From an uncultured Bacillaceae bacterium (lineage in GTDB: Bacteria > Bacillota > Bacilli > Bacillales > Bacillaceae_L): a stretch of 64,000 bases of DNA. Under the pieces are notes generated by a model that saw only the letters and a list, made by a program, of their open reading frames with translations, did no database searches and was not told the origin of the DNA. Both the position numbers and the translations under genes were made by a program. Shown piece after piece: positions 44,115 to 53,464 of the stretch. Each line of letters opens with the position of its first letter. Position 1 is the stretch's first letter. The stretch is from NCBI GenBank assembly GCA_947497585.1, contig CANMHG010000004.1:1-64000 (forward strand), written 5' to 3'.

Positions 44115-46239
44115 ATTTCACAACAATCATATTCTCTTTTAATGTTGCCACTAATGTTGAAGTTGATTCCTTTTCCAATATAACATCCGCAATCTGGTCT
44201 TCAATCTGTTCTTGAATTACACGACGAAGTGGACGTGCACCAAATGCAGGATGGTAGCCAAGTTCGGCAAGCTTTTCTCTTACTTCAGGTGATACCTGTA
44301 ATGTGATATTTTGTTCTAATAATGTACCTTGAAGTTCTTCAAGCATTAATTCCACAATTTGAAGTAAGTTCTCTTTCTCTAATTGTTTAAATTCAATAAT
44401 GCTATCAAATCGATTTAGAAACTCTGGTTTAAAATGTGATCCAAGTGATTCTAATATCGTAGATTCTTTGACGGCATCTGTACCCATATTTTCAAAACCA
44501 ACTGAAACCTTTTTAAAGCCTACGCCTGCGTTACTTGTCATAATAATAACTGTATCTTTAAAACTCACAGTTCTGCCTTGGCTATCAGTTAGACGGCCGT
44601 CTTCTAAAATTTGAAGGAACATGTGCTGAACGTCTGGGTGAGCTTTCTCAATTTCGTCTAATAAGATAATGCTATATGGATTACGACGTACTTTTTCAGT
44701 TAATTGACCAGCCTCATCATGTCCAACATATCCTGGAGGAGACCCAATAATTTTAGAAACGGAGTGCTTTTCCATATATTCACTCATATCAAGACGAATC
44801 ATTGCATCCTTTGAACCAAAGAGTTCTTCAGCGAGAGTTTTTGTTAACTCCGTTTTACCAACACCCGTTGGACCTACAAAGAGGAAGGACCCAATTGGAC
44901 GAGATTTAGCTTTTAAGCCTGCACGGCTTCGACGAATGGCTTTAGCTACTTTTGAAACAGCTTCATCCTGGCCGATCACTTTTTTATTTAAATTTTCCAC
45001 TAAGTGCTTCATTTTTGCTTGTTCATCTTCCTGAAGTTTGCCGACAGGAATGCCAGTTTTCTTCTCGATGATTTTTTGAATATCACTTACCTCAACAATG
45101 GAAATGGTTTGAGTTTGATCTTTTTCAAGTTGTTTTTCAAGTTTTTGCTCTTCATCACGTAGTTGGGCAGCAAACTCATAGTTTTCTTCTTTCGCTGCTT
45201 TTTCCTTTTCAATTGCAATGTTCTTTAGTCGATCTTGAATTGCTGTTGTATCGACAAGTTTAAGACGTAGATTTGCTTTTGAACCAGCTTCATCTAATAA
45301 GTCAATTGCTTTATCAGGTAAGAATCGGTCTTGAATATAACGGTGTGATAATGTGACACAAGCTTTAATGGCTTCCTCTGAATAAGTTACCCCATGAAAT
45401 GCTTCATATTTTGATTGAATGCCTTTAAGTATTTCAATTGCCTTTTCAGGAGTTGGTTCACTTACTGTCACAGGCTGGAAACGACGTTCTAATGCAGCGT
45501 CCTTCTCAATTTTGCGATACTCTTTAAGTGTTGTTGCACCAACTAACTGAAGCTCACCACGCGCAAGGGCTGGTTTTAAAATGTTTCCTGCATCCATGGA
45601 GCCTTCTGCAGAGCCAGCACCTACTATCTGATGGATTTCATCAATAAATAGAATAATATTTTTGCGTTTTTGAAGCTCGGCAATCAGTTGCTTCATGCGT
45701 TCTTCAAATTGACCGCGAATCCCAGTATTTGAAACAAGAGAGGCCACATCTAATAGGTAAACTTCTTTGTTAAGTAGTTTTGATGGAACATCACCTTTTG
45801 CAATACTTAGGGCAAGACCTTCAACTACTGCAGTTTTTCCTACACCAGGCTCACCAACGAGAACTGGGTTGTTTTTGTTTCTTCGGTTTAGTATTTCAAT
45901 GATTCGTTTAACTTCTTCCTCGCGTCCAATGACTGGATCAATAAGACCGGCTTTGGCAAGGTGTGTTAGGTTTCGTCCAAATTGGTCGAGGAACCCGCCA
46001 ATACCTTGTTGTTTTGATTGGTGATTATCAGTTTGTTGTTGATGTTGTTGTGCTGAAAAACTCTTAAACATATCTTCAAAAGGGAAGTTTGGAAACCCGT
46101 TAAACCCTGAAGGAATTTGAAGATTGTTCATTTGATCTGTGTAGCAGTCATTGCAAAGCTGCAGACGTTTTTGCTCATTGTTCATTTTGATGTTTAGTTG
46201 ATAATTTGCTTTCTTCGAATTACATACCTGGCATGTCAT
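44113..46239 (-). CDS. clpE: ATP-dependent Clp protease ATPase subunit ClpE
   Basis: A 708-aa Hsp100 unfoldase. The N-terminal zinc finger has Cys3, Cys6, Cys29 and Cys32, and a glutamine-rich linker follows. AAA domain 1 has Walker A GEPGVGKT, a UVR coiled segment is near residues 330-365 ([18 protein letters not shown]), and AAA domain 2 has GPTGVGKT and ends with [13 protein letters not shown]. The zinc finger in place of a ClpN domain distinguishes ClpE from ClpC. It delivers misfolded proteins to ClpP under heat stress and is normally repressed by CtsR; three CtsR boxes lie upstream. Confidence 0.96.
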   Translation of the reverse strand: MTCQVCNSKKANYQLNIKMNNEQKRLQLCNDCYTDQMNNLQIPSGFNGFPNFPFEDMFKSFSAQQHQQQTDNHQSKQQGIGGFLDQFGRNLTHLAKAGLIDPVIGREEEVKRIIEILNRRNKNNPVLVGEPGVGKTAVVEGLALSIAKGDVPSKLLNKEVYLLDVASLVSNTGIRGQFEERMKQLIAELQKRKNIILFIDEIHQIVGAGSAEGSMDAGNILKPALARGELQLVGATTLKEYRKIEKDAALERRFQPVTVSEPTPEKAIEILKGIQSKYEAFHGVTYSEEAIKACVTLSHRYIQDRFLPDKAIDLLDEAGSKANLRLKLVDTTAIQDRLKNIAIEKEKAAKEENYEFAAQLRDEEQKLEKQLEKDQTQTISIVEVSDIQKIIEKKTGIPVGKLQEDEQAKMKHLVENLNKKVIGQDEAVSKVAKAIRRSRAGLKAKSRPIGSFLFVGPTGVGKTELTKTLAEELFGSKDAMIRLDMSEYMEKHSVSKIIGSPPGYVGHDEAGQLTEKVRRNPYSIILLDEIEKAHPDVQHMFLQILEDGRLTDSQGRTVSFKDTVIIMTSNAGVGFKKVSVGFENMGTDAVKESTILESLGSHFKPEFLNRFDSIIEFKQLEKENLLQIVELMLEELQGTLLEQNITLQVSPEVREKLAELGYHPAFGARPLRRVIQEQIEDQIADVILEKESTSTLVATLKENMIVVK

Positions 46240-46261
46240 GGTTTTAAACCTCCTTGGTTAA

Positions 46262-46278
46262 TTTGACTAAGTTTGACT
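46262..46278. promoter_or_regulatory. CtsR operator 1
   Basis: On the minus strand AGTCAAA-N3-AGTCAAA, the direct heptad repeat of CtsR, lies 23 bp upstream of the clpE start. Confidence 0.85.
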
Positions 46279-46348
46279 TTTAATTTATTTGAAAATCCGC
46301 TGTTTAAACGGATGGGTAATTAGTAAGCAGTAATGAAGATAAAGTGAG

Positions 46349-46365
46349 TTTGACTTACTTTGACC
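46349..46365. promoter_or_regulatory. CtsR operator 2
   Basis: On the minus strand GGTCAAA-N3-AGTCAAA, just downstream of the -10 element of the clpE promoter. Confidence 0.92.
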
Positions 46366-46374
46366 TTTGGTATT

Positions 46375-46403
46375 ATTATAATTTGACCTATTTTGACTTT
46401 CAA
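46375..46403 (-). promoter_or_regulatory. Sigma-A promoter of clpE
   Basis: On the minus strand TTGAAA (46398-46403), a 17-bp spacer and TATAAT (46375-46380). CtsR operator 3 occupies the spacer almost exactly. Confidence 0.88.
46382..46398. promoter_or_regulatory. CtsR operator 3
   Basis: On the minus strand AGTCAAA-N3-GGTCAAA, lying between the -35 and -10 hexamers of the clpE promoter. Confidence 0.92.
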
Positions 46404-46513
46404 GTATTATGCTTGAAGAAAATCATGGAAATTAAGAGAGGGATAAAACCCAGGTCTGATAAAGAGAAATACATCATAAGGTAGAATAAATAATAATATT
46501 GGGGGCGACCTGA

Positions 46514-47335
46514 GTGGCATATCAGAAAATTTCAGTCTGGCAGGAGCATAGTTTTTGGTTAGAGGTGTTAGAGGATCATGGGTATTTTGTACATGATTTT
46601 TCATCTCCAAGTGAAACTCAAATAGTAGAACAAGCAGCGCAATATATTTATCAGTTTCAGCAATTAAGAAAAAGACTTGCGTCTATTCCTCCTAATTTAA
46701 ATGAGGATTCACCCCAAATGATTGCTTTAGCCAGGGAGGCGTATCCAGTTGCTTATGGCTATTACCAATTTGAAGGGTACATACAGCGGCTGCGTATTGA
46801 AAATAAAGTAAACGTCAATTTAACACCTAGCTATTTTAATGGAACCCTTGGTGAGAATTTAGAGTATTTAAGGTTATTGGGATACTATGTTAATGGCCAG
46901 GTACCACCTGTGCCAGCATTAGTAGATATAATGGACCTGTGGCTTGAGGATCAAGTGGGTCATGCAGCCTTACTAGTTAGAGCTCTAGACGGGGTGGAGG
47001 CAACACTTGTTAACGAAACAAGAACATATATGCAACTATTTCAGGCATATATTATTAAAAATGAAGCGATCAAAGGCTATTTACGATTTACTCCAGAAGG
47101 ATTTCCGATTCAGCTTCAATTTGCAAGAGATGTTTCGCAATCTGTTAATGGCCTTACTCAATTAGTAGAAAAAATCGTTCGTTTATATAAAAATGACCAA
47201 GTGTTAAATCAAACTACGTTGAGGTTTCTTGAACATCACTTTCCTGAAGCCTGTTATTTCTTAAATAAGCTAACTTACTATGCACCAGATATTGTGTTTC
47301 CTCCTTGTACATTAACAAAGCCTTCATTCAGATAA
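46514..47335 (+). CDS. DUF2935-family helical protein
   Basis: A 273-aa soluble, largely helical protein built of two similar halves, each beginning with an SxWxEHSFWLEVLEDHG-like or MDLWLEDQVGHAALLVRALDG-like helix carrying Glu and His residues. The spacing is reminiscent of ferritin-like or coat-associated families, as DUF2935 is seen in spore formers, but no activity is established. GTG start with GGGGG upstream. Divergent from clpE; no partner. Confidence 0.75.
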   Translation: MAYQKISVWQEHSFWLEVLEDHGYFVHDFSSPSETQIVEQAAQYIYQFQQLRKRLASIPPNLNEDSPQMIALAREAYPVAYGYYQFEGYIQRLRIENKVNVNLTPSYFNGTLGENLEYLRLLGYYVNGQVPPVPALVDIMDLWLEDQVGHAALLVRALDGVEATLVNETRTYMQLFQAYIIKNEAIKGYLRFTPEGFPIQLQFARDVSQSVNGLTQLVEKIVRLYKNDQVLNQTTLRFLEHHFPEACYFLNKLTYYAPDIVFPPCTLTKPSFR

Positions 47336-47358
47336 GCAAATTGCTCGTCTTTATTTTG

Positions 47359-47405
47359 ATATCACCTCATATACTTGTACAAATGCTTAGTTTGTGAGGT
47401 GATAT
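47359..47405 (+). promoter_or_regulatory. Long-loop hairpin that covers the ykvI ribosome site
   Basis: ATATCACCTCA (47359-47369) is a perfect inverted repeat of TGAGGTGATAT (47395-47405), with a 25-base loop. The right arm holds the GAGGTG ribosome site of ykvI and stops just before its TTG start. No T run follows, so it is not an ordinary terminator. It could be an RNA switch on translation or a protein operator. Confidence 0.55.
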
Positions 47406-47407
47406 TG

Positions 47408-48463
47408 TTGCGGGGGAAATGGTTGTCCGCTTTTCAGGTAGCTGCTGTTTATGTTGGTACAGTAGTCGGTGCAGGTTTTGCAACGGGTAAGGAAATCGTT
47501 GAATTTTTTACACAGTATGGGCTTTATGGACTTATCGGAATAATGTTAAGCGGATGTTTATTTATGTGGATTGGCGCCAAAATGATGATTGTTTCTCAGG
47601 AGATTGGTGCTAAATCTTATAAGGAATTTAACGAGTATTTATTTGGAAATAAAATTGGGACAATTGTAAACATACTAATGCTGCTCGTACTAGTAGGAGT
47701 AACTTCTGTTATGCTTTCAGGGGCCGGAGCTGTATTCCACGAGCAGCTTGGACTATCCTACTTAGTGGGTATCGGAATTACAATAGTATTAACGGTTGGA
47801 GTTATGTTCTTTGGAGTCAAGGGGTTATTTGGGGTTAACTTAGTTGTTGTTCCAATAATGGTGTTATTTAGTTTGATTTTAGCAAGCAAGGTGTTAATGG
47901 GAGGAGAGGGACAGGTACTCGGTACTTTTGCTCCAGATACTAGCCTACGATGGATTGTTTCACCTTTTATATATACAGCCTTTAATTTGGCAATGGCACA
48001 GGCAGTTCTTGTACCATTAGCAAATGAAGTGAAAGATCGATCTATTGTAAAATGGGGAGGCATCATTGGGGGAGGCATTCTCTGTCTTATTTTAATTACG
48101 AATCACATTTCCCTTTCTTCCTTACCTAATGTTGGGCAATTTGAGATTCCGATGGCTGAGGTAATGAAGAAACTAATGTTCTCTTTTTATTGGCTATATG
48201 TATTAGTGATTTATGGGGAAATTTTCACGTCAGTTATTGGAGATGTTTTTGGGTTAGAGCGGCAGATTAAGACGGCTATACGTTTACCGTCAATAGTTAT
48301 TGTTATCTGTATCCTTACTGTTGCTTTTTTCATTAGTTTATTTGGGTATGGTTCATTAATTTCAATTTTATATCCAATTTTTGGTTATATGAGTTTGACA
48401 GTTTTATTTTTATTAGTTTTACCAGAATCTGTGCTGAATCGGATTCCTTTTCGAAATAGTTAA
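47408..48463 (+). CDS. ykvI: YkvI-like membrane transporter
   Basis: A 351-aa polytopic protein with ten hydrophobic segments and an APC-superfamily look. The N-terminal GTVVGAGFATGKEIVEFFTQYG and internal YTAFNLAMAQAVLVPLANEVKD match the YkvI group, whose substrate is unknown. I chose TTG 47408, six bases after GAGGTG; an earlier TTG at 47375 lies in the loop of the hairpin and would read through the ribosome site. Single gene with bidirectional terminator downstream. Confidence 0.82.
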   Translation: MRGKWLSAFQVAAVYVGTVVGAGFATGKEIVEFFTQYGLYGLIGIMLSGCLFMWIGAKMMIVSQEIGAKSYKEFNEYLFGNKIGTIVNILMLLVLVGVTSVMLSGAGAVFHEQLGLSYLVGIGITIVLTVGVMFFGVKGLFGVNLVVVPIMVLFSLILASKVLMGGEGQVLGTFAPDTSLRWIVSPFIYTAFNLAMAQAVLVPLANEVKDRSIVKWGGIIGGGILCLILITNHISLSSLPNVGQFEIPMAEVMKKLMFSFYWLYVLVIYGEIFTSVIGDVFGLERQIKTAIRLPSIVIVICILTVAFFISLFGYGSLISILYPIFGYMSLTVLFLLVLPESVLNRIPFRNS

Positions 48464-48468
48464 AGTCA

Positions 48469-48498
48469 AAAACACCGGCATTGGATGTCGGTGTTTTC
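48469..48498. terminator. Bidirectional terminator
   Basis: The stem AAAACACCG/CGGTGTTTT between convergent ykvI and CPBP genes. Confidence 0.9.
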
Positions 48499-48501
48499 AA
48501 T

Positions 48502-49098
48502 TTAATTTAATGGCCAAATCACTATTAAAAGTAGGTTAAATGTAAAGTGAGATACAATATTAATAACAATATTCTTTTTCCAAGCATAAATCAGTCCCCA
48601 GTATAGGCCGCCGACGATTGCTGCTAGGATGAGCATAATGCTGCCTGAGTAGATGTGGGCAGAGGCATATAGTAGGGTTGCAAAGATAATACCTTTTGAT
48701 GGTGATTTCTCTGAAAAGGACGGCTGAATGTGGCCTCTCCAAAAAAGTTCTTCTCCAGGGATAATGATGAGTGTAAGAACAATATAATGCCAAATTTGAG
48801 TTGGGGATACAAAAGAGTACAATTCTTTCAGGTCTTCTTCAACAGGTAATCCAATGGCTAGTAGGATTTGTTTTCCGATTGCAAATATGAGATAGAGTAC
48901 AATACCTGTTAGAATACCTAAGCCAATCGACTTTGCATTTATAATATGATTAAAACGTTTTTTATAAATGGCTAGTGCACTTAATATAAACAGTGCAACT
49001 GTGAACATTGGCCAGAAAGGCAGTATTTTCGTAAAACTAAGTAGTAGTAAAAGATGTGCTAATAGGATCGCCAGTAGGGTGTTTTTTTTATCGGTCAT
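48502..49098 (-). CDS. CPBP-family intramembrane metalloprotease (second)
   Basis: A protein of about 198 residues with six or seven hydrophobic segments. Motifs: IIPGEELFWRGHIQ (EExxxR) and YASAHIYSG, then VSHFTFNLLL. It is smaller than the other CPBP protein of this window (28867-29715). Start taken at ATG 49098; an in-frame TTG two codons earlier is possible. No neighbour suggests a substrate. Confidence 0.85.
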   Translation of the reverse strand: MTDKKNTLLAILLAHLLLLLSFTKILPFWPMFTVALFILSALAIYKKRFNHIINAKSIGLGILTGIVLYLIFAIGKQILLAIGLPVEEDLKELYSFVSPTQIWHYIVLTLIIIPGEELFWRGHIQPSFSEKSPSKGIIFATLLYASAHIYSGSIMLILAAIVGGLYWGLIYAWKKNIVINIVSHFTFNLLLIVIWPLN

Positions 49099-49217
49099 TT
49101 CCAAAATTTCCTTTCAAGAGTTACGTGTACTTCTAGTGTATCAGACTATTTTATGGGTAGCATAATAAAACGTAACAATGAATTCATTCTTATTATTTGC
49201 TTAAAGGAGAGAAAAAA

Positions 49218-49358
49218 ATGACGAAATCACAACATGAAAAAGAAAGACAATGGAATGTAAGAAAACGTCAACAAAATCCACATGGAAAAGTTAAATCATT
49301 TGAAGAGCTTGGAGAAGACATTACTCCAGATGTAAAAAAAGAAAGAAGAGGTGAGTAA
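49218..49358 (+). CDS. Small hydrophilic protein, unknown
   Basis: A 46-residue ORF with an AAAGGAGAG site and clear ATG. The product is highly charged (starts MTKSQHEKERQWNVRKRQQ and contains HGKVKSFEELGEDI). Short charged proteins of this sort are common in spore formers, but I cannot place it in a named family. It lies one base before a second tiny ORF, so the pair forms a small operon. Confidence 0.7.
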   Translation: MTKSQHEKERQWNVRKRQQNPHGKVKSFEELGEDITPDVKKERRGE

Positions 49359-49359
49359 C

Positions 49360-49494
49360 ATGGTACTTCGTGATAGCCATAAAAACCAACAGAAGAAAAT
49401 GAAAAAAGCATCAGATGCCATTGGTACTGACAAAGACTTCGGAAATGATTTAGCAGAAGGTAAACATAACGAGTTACGTAAAAAGAATAAGTAG
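49360..49494 (+). CDS. Small lysine-rich protein, unknown
   Basis: A 44-residue ORF whose ATG follows the preceding stop by one base; GAGGTGAG in the end of the upstream gene is its ribosome site. It is rich in Lys, Asn and Asp (MKKASDAIGTDKDFGNDLAEGKHNE). The composition and coupling suggest a spore or stress-related small protein, but this is a guess. Confidence 0.7.
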   Translation: MVLRDSHKNQQKKMKKASDAIGTDKDFGNDLAEGKHNELRKKNK

Positions 49495-49499
49495 ACCTA

Positions 49500-49531
49500 A
49501 AAATAGGATAGAGTCTCGTTGCTCTATCCTC
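49500..49531 (-). terminator. Terminator of fdhD-moaA
   Basis: The stem AGGATAGAG/CTCTATCCT; on the minus strand it is followed by ATTTTTAGG. The moaA stop codon lies within the first arm. Confidence 0.8.
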
Positions 49532-50543
49532 CTATATGTGACATTTCAATTTTACTTCGAGTTCCAGATAACTTACTACGATCAAGTGAGTAGCGGTCTT
49601 TTCGGCCGTGCCATATATCTGAGATATGTGAAGATAATTGATCATCTGTTAGCTCTGAACGAACTGGTTCGCGAAGGTCATGACCGTTTGAAGCAAATAA
49701 ACAAGTGTACAACTTTCCTTCAGCAGACAGCCTAGCACGATTACATGTTGAGCAGAAGGCATCGGAAACGGAAGAAATAACACCGATTTCATCCTCTGAT
49801 CCTATATATTTAAACCTACTTGCGGTTTCACCAGTATAATTAGGAGCAACCGCTTCTAAAGGCATGACTGCATGGATATCCTCAATGATTTGTTTTTTTG
49901 AATAAACATCATCAAGCTTCCACTGATTACTGTTTCCAACATCCATATACTCAATATAGCGCAAGATATGTCCTTTTTCACGGAAGTACTTTGCCATTGG
50001 AACAATGTCCTGCTCGTTCATTCCACGTTTTACAACCATGTTGATTTTTACTTTAAGACCAGCTTTTGCGGCAGCATCAATACCGTCTAACACTGTTTGA
50101 ACTGTAACACCTTTACCATTGATTTTTCCGAACACTTCGTCTTTTAAGGAATCTAGGCTAACGGATACACGCTGTAGTCCAGCTTTCTTTAAGTCCGTTG
50201 CATATTTAGGTAGAAGAGATCCGTTTGTTGTCATGGCAATGTCCTCGACTCCATCAATTAGACTGATTTTCTCGATTAATTGTGGAATGTCCTTTCGCAT
50301 TAGAGGTTCACCACCTGTAATACGAATTTTTTTCACACCAAGAGAATGAACGAAAATCTTTGTTAGTCGCTCTAATTCTTCAAACGAAAGTAACTCTGCC
50401 CTTTTTAAAAAAGGATAATCGGGACCAAAGATCTCAGCTGGCATACAGTATGTGCAGCGAAAATTACATTTATCTGTTACTGATATTCTTAAATCACGAA
50501 GGGGGCGTTGTAACTGATCTAATACTGTTTGCTCATTTTCCAA
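49524..50543 (-). CDS. moaA: GTP 3',8-cyclase MoaA
   Basis: A 339-aa radical-SAM enzyme that makes 3',8-cyclo-GTP, the first step of molybdenum cofactor synthesis. The N-terminal cluster is CNFRCTYC (Cys26, Cys30, Cys33) with MTTNGSLL and [13 protein letters not shown]. The second cluster lies in [21 protein letters not shown]. The C-terminus ends GG, needed for activity. TTG start with AAGGAGGG at eight bases. It follows fdhD by 17 bp, in one operon on the minus strand. MoaB, MoaC and MoaE are not in the window. Confidence 0.95.
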   Translation of the reverse strand: MENEQTVLDQLQRPLRDLRISVTDKCNFRCTYCMPAEIFGPDYPFLKRAELLSFEELERLTKIFVHSLGVKKIRITGGEPLMRKDIPQLIEKISLIDGVEDIAMTTNGSLLPKYATDLKKAGLQRVSVSLDSLKDEVFGKINGKGVTVQTVLDGIDAAAKAGLKVKINMVVKRGMNEQDIVPMAKYFREKGHILRYIEYMDVGNSNQWKLDDVYSKKQIIEDIHAVMPLEAVAPNYTGETASRFKYIGSEDEIGVISSVSDAFCSTCNRARLSAEGKLYTCLFASNGHDLREPVRSELTDDQLSSHISDIWHGRKDRYSLDRSKLSGTRSKIEMSHIGG

Positions 50544-50560
50544 GTATATCCCTCCTTCAA

Positions 50561-51352
50561 TTAATTAGATATTATTCGATCAGGATGTGTATAAACATTA
50601 AATGATTCTCCACGAATGAATCCAACTGTTGTTATATTTAAATCCTCAGCCAGTTTGATTGCCAGCTCAGTAGGAGCCGATTTAGAAAGAACAATTCCTA
50701 CTCCAAGTTTTGCTGCTTTTAACAAAACCTCTGAGGAAATTCGGCCACTAAAGACAATAATTTTATCTCGAACTGAAAACGAATGAAGCAGGCTATGGCC
50801 ATATAATTTATCAAGGGCATTATGTCTGCCAATATCCGTACGACTAACTATAATTTCTTCAGGTGTACAAAGGGCAGCATTATGGACGCCTCCAGTTTCC
50901 TGAAATACGATACTCTCTTCCTGCATTTTTTTCATAAGCAAGATACACTGATTCGGTGTGAGTGTCGTTTGGGCTGTAGAGGTTTTTGCAGTGCGCGCAT
51001 CATTATGAAAATAGAATTGTCTACTTTTTCCACAGCATGATCCAATAAAACGCTTTGAGTGCAATTGTTGACTTGTTGTCATTTCAGTATGCAGTGTAAT
51101 ATATGCATAACCCTTTGATTCATCAATGGACATTTCTTTAATATCGTCCTTGAAACGAATCACACCTTCAGACGCAAGAAAGCCAATGACTAGCTCGTCT
51201 AAATGAGTGGGTGTACATACCATTGTAGCAAATTCAGTATCGTTTACAAACAAAGTTAAAGGAAATTCTGTGACAATTTCATCTTCTATCGTTGCAAGTC
51301 GACCATTCTCGAACTTTTTAATTTCACGTTTTATTGTCATTTTATGACTCAT
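50561..51352 (-). CDS. fdhD: Formate dehydrogenase sulfurtransferase FdhD
   Basis: A 263-aa protein that passes sulfur from a cysteine desulfurase to the Mo-bis-MGD cofactor of formate dehydrogenase. The cysteine motif is GSCCGKSRQ (Cys106-Cys107), a close pair in place of the CxxC of E. coli FdhD, as seen in other bacilli. Further conserved parts are [37 protein letters not shown] and [14 protein letters not shown]. First gene of the fdhD-moaA operon, divergent from the OFA transporter. Confidence 0.95.
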   Translation of the reverse strand: MSHKMTIKREIKKFENGRLATIEDEIVTEFPLTLFVNDTEFATMVCTPTHLDELVIGFLASEGVIRFKDDIKEMSIDESKGYAYITLHTEMTTSQQLHSKRFIGSCCGKSRQFYFHNDARTAKTSTAQTTLTPNQCILLMKKMQEESIVFQETGGVHNAALCTPEEIIVSRTDIGRHNALDKLYGHSLLHSFSVRDKIIVFSGRISSEVLLKAAKLGVGIVLSKSAPTELAIKLAEDLNITTVGFIRGESFNVYTHPDRIISN

Positions 51353-51606
51353 GTTTCTTCACCTGACTATCTATTAGATTAATAAAATATAAACATATTC
51401 TTTTTTGCTAGACAAGTTTAAAGATTTTCCTTTGGTATAAATTAGCGTTAAAGACATAGTGACTATATGAGAAATTTTTGTTGCGGAACTCGAAAGATAA
51501 TGGTAGTATCTTAGAATAAAGTTCATAAATTTGTAACATTTTGAATGCGTGATAGCGAACCTGTCTACGATTTAAGATGTGTACAGATTAATTTAAATGA
51601 TTAACT
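51353..51606. other. Divergent promoter region between fdhD and the OFA transporter leader
   Basis: About 250 bp without an ORF. Near the right end, 51556-51570, is AGCGAACCTG, a weaker copy of the AGCGA..CCTG element found at 51621 and 53480. The rest is AT-rich and holds nothing else I can name; promoters for both directions must lie here. Confidence 0.5.
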
Positions 51607-51707
51607 GTTGGTCCGATAGTAGCGAAACCTGCTTGATATTAACCGTCAATCCTCTATTAACGTGCATTTTGATGCACATTATACGAGATTGGCGGTTTTG
51701 TTGTTTT
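51607..51707 (+). ncRNA. Candidate attenuator/riboswitch leader of the OFA transporter
   Basis: An outer stem GTTGGT (51607-51612) with ATTAAC (51638-51643) can enclose a hairpin AGC/GCT (51621-51623 and 51631-51633) with loop GAAACCT. The right side of the outer stem runs into the terminator, AACCGTCAATC (51641-51651) with GATTGGCGGTT (51687-51697), an inner GTGCAT/ATGCAC hairpin and a T-rich tail. Outer stem and terminator share bases 51641-51643, so they are alternatives. A matching arrangement occurs at 53465-53556. No known riboswitch class recognised. Confidence 0.55.
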
Positions 51708-51757
51708 TAATGTTTTAAAAGAAATGGCACTAAAGCCAATGTGTCTAGGAGGAAATT

Positions 51758-53029
51758 ATGAAGAAATCAAAAAATCGCTGGCTTATCGCAGCATCTGCTG
51801 TTGGTATCCATATTTCGATTGGTTCTGTATATGCATGGAGTAATTTTACCAATCCACTAATCAATGAGTTTGGTTGGAGTGCAAAACAGGTACAGTTCAC
51901 ATTTAGTTTAGCAATCCTATTTTTAGGGTTATCTGCTGCATTTTTAGGCCACTTTGTAGAAAAATATGGTCCTAGAAGTGCTGGTTTATTGGCATCAGGC
52001 TTTTTCGGTGCAGGTGTCATTGGAGCCGGGTTTGCAGTAAGTATCGGTTCACTACCACTATTGTATATTACATATGGAGTGTTAGGTGGTATAGGATTAG
52101 GAGTAGGGTACATTGCCCCAGTATCAACTTTGGTTAAATGGTTCCCAGACCGTCGTGGTCTTGCTACTGGTTTAGCAATCATGGGATTTGGTTTTTCAGC
52201 AGCAATTGCTAGTCCAGTGATGGAAGTGTTACTTAACTCTGTTGGAACTGCGAATACATTTTATATACTAGGAGTTTCCTACTTAGTTATTATGACATTA
52301 TCTTCGCTCTATTTAGAAAAACCAGCTGAAGGTTGGTTACCAGAAGGTTTTAAAGAGAAAGTACAAGCTGGTAAAACAAAACTCAAAGAAGATTTGTCTC
52401 AATTAACAGCAAACGAAGCTATCAAAACATCAAGATTCTACTACCTATGGATTATGTTATTCATTAATGTAACATGTGGTATCGCGATTCTTTCTGCAGC
52501 AAAACCATTAGCAGAAGAAAGCATTGGTTTATCAACTGCTGAAGCAGCTGCCCTTGTTGGAGTATTAGGAATTTTTAATGGTTTAGGTCGACTTGGATGG
52601 GCATCTGTATCTGATTATATTGGAAGACCTAATACGTATACTACGTTCTTTGCATTACAAATTGTACTTTTTGCCCTTTTACCATTTACAACAGAAGCAA
52701 TTCTTTTCCAAGTGATGTTAGCAATTGTTTATACATGTTATGGTGGTGGATTTGCTTCGATTCCAGCTTATATCGGAGATTTATTTGGAACAAAACAACT
52801 TGGTGCAATTCATGGCTATATTTTAACAGCCTGGGCTGCAGCTGGTTTAGCGGGACCAATGTTCGCAGCTTGGATGAAGGATACAACAGGAAGCTACGCA
52901 GGCAGCTTAACCTTCTTTGCGGGTATGTTTGTCATTGCACTCGCTATTTCTTTAATCATTCGTCGAGATATTACAAGATTACGTAAGGAAAATGCATTGA
53001 AAAAAGAGAGTAAAACATTGGCAGGTTAA
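51758..53029 (+). CDS. OFA-family MFS transporter (oxalate/formate antiporter type)
   Basis: A 423-aa major facilitator protein with 12 hydrophobic segments. OFA features: GSVYAWSNFTNPLINEFGWS near the N-terminus, FVEKYGPR, LVKWFPDRRGLATGLAIMGFGFSA and the C-terminal YGGGFASIPAYIGDLFGTKQLGAIHGYILTAWAAAGLAGP. The family carries small carboxylates; formate is plausible given the neighbours, though unproven. AGGAGG precedes the ATG. DUF2294 and FdhF genes follow on the same strand. Confidence 0.87.
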   Translation: MKKSKNRWLIAASAVGIHISIGSVYAWSNFTNPLINEFGWSAKQVQFTFSLAILFLGLSAAFLGHFVEKYGPRSAGLLASGFFGAGVIGAGFAVSIGSLPLLYITYGVLGGIGLGVGYIAPVSTLVKWFPDRRGLATGLAIMGFGFSAAIASPVMEVLLNSVGTANTFYILGVSYLVIMTLSSLYLEKPAEGWLPEGFKEKVQAGKTKLKEDLSQLTANEAIKTSRFYYLWIMLFINVTCGIAILSAAKPLAEESIGLSTAEAAALVGVLGIFNGLGRLGWASVSDYIGRPNTYTTFFALQIVLFALLPFTTEAILFQVMLAIVYTCYGGGFASIPAYIGDLFGTKQLGAIHGYILTAWAAAGLAGPMFAAWMKDTTGSYAGSLTFFAGMFVIALAISLIIRRDITRLRKENALKKESKTLAG

Positions 53030-53101
53030 AAGCTTTTCATAGTCTATCTTTTTGTGGTAAAATTTTAAACAGTTTTAACCTCTTAGAGGTAGGAGGAAAT
53101 T

Positions 53102-53461
53102 ATGAATAAGTATGAAGCCGAGTTTAGTAATATAGTACGTTCTTTCAGAAAAAAGCATATGGGAAAAGGGCCAAGTAAAATTACGACGACCTTTTGCAAA
53201 AATTGGGCCATATGTGAAATGGAAGGAAACCTATCTCCAGTCGAGAAGTTTATTGCAAGTGCAGATGAAGGTAAGCAAGCCTTACGTGCTGCAAGAACGG
53301 AAATGGTGAAGGAAATGTATCGAAAAAATCCTCCAGTAGAGATGGAAGAATTCCTACAATGTAAGTTCCTTGAACTCTTTGTAGATATAGACCTTGATCG
53401 AGATTTTGGAATGTCTATTTTTGTGTTTGACGAAGACTTACAACAAAAGTTTTGTAAATAG
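53102..53461 (+). CDS. DUF2294-family protein
   Basis: A 119-aa soluble protein. The core GKGPSKITTTFCKNWAICEMEGNLSPVEKFIA and the RTEMVKEMYRKNPP segment mark DUF2294, of which B. subtilis YrhF, encoded beside a formate dehydrogenase, is a member. Its function is unknown; an accessory role for the oxidoreductase is likely from repeated neighbourhood. Excellent AGGAGG site. Its stop lies four bases before the second candidate attenuator. Confidence 0.85.
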   Translation: MNKYEAEFSNIVRSFRKKHMGKGPSKITTTFCKNWAICEMEGNLSPVEKFIASADEGKQALRAARTEMVKEMYRKNPPVEMEEFLQCKFLELFVDIDLDRDFGMSIFVFDEDLQQKFCK

Positions 53462-53464
53462 ATT

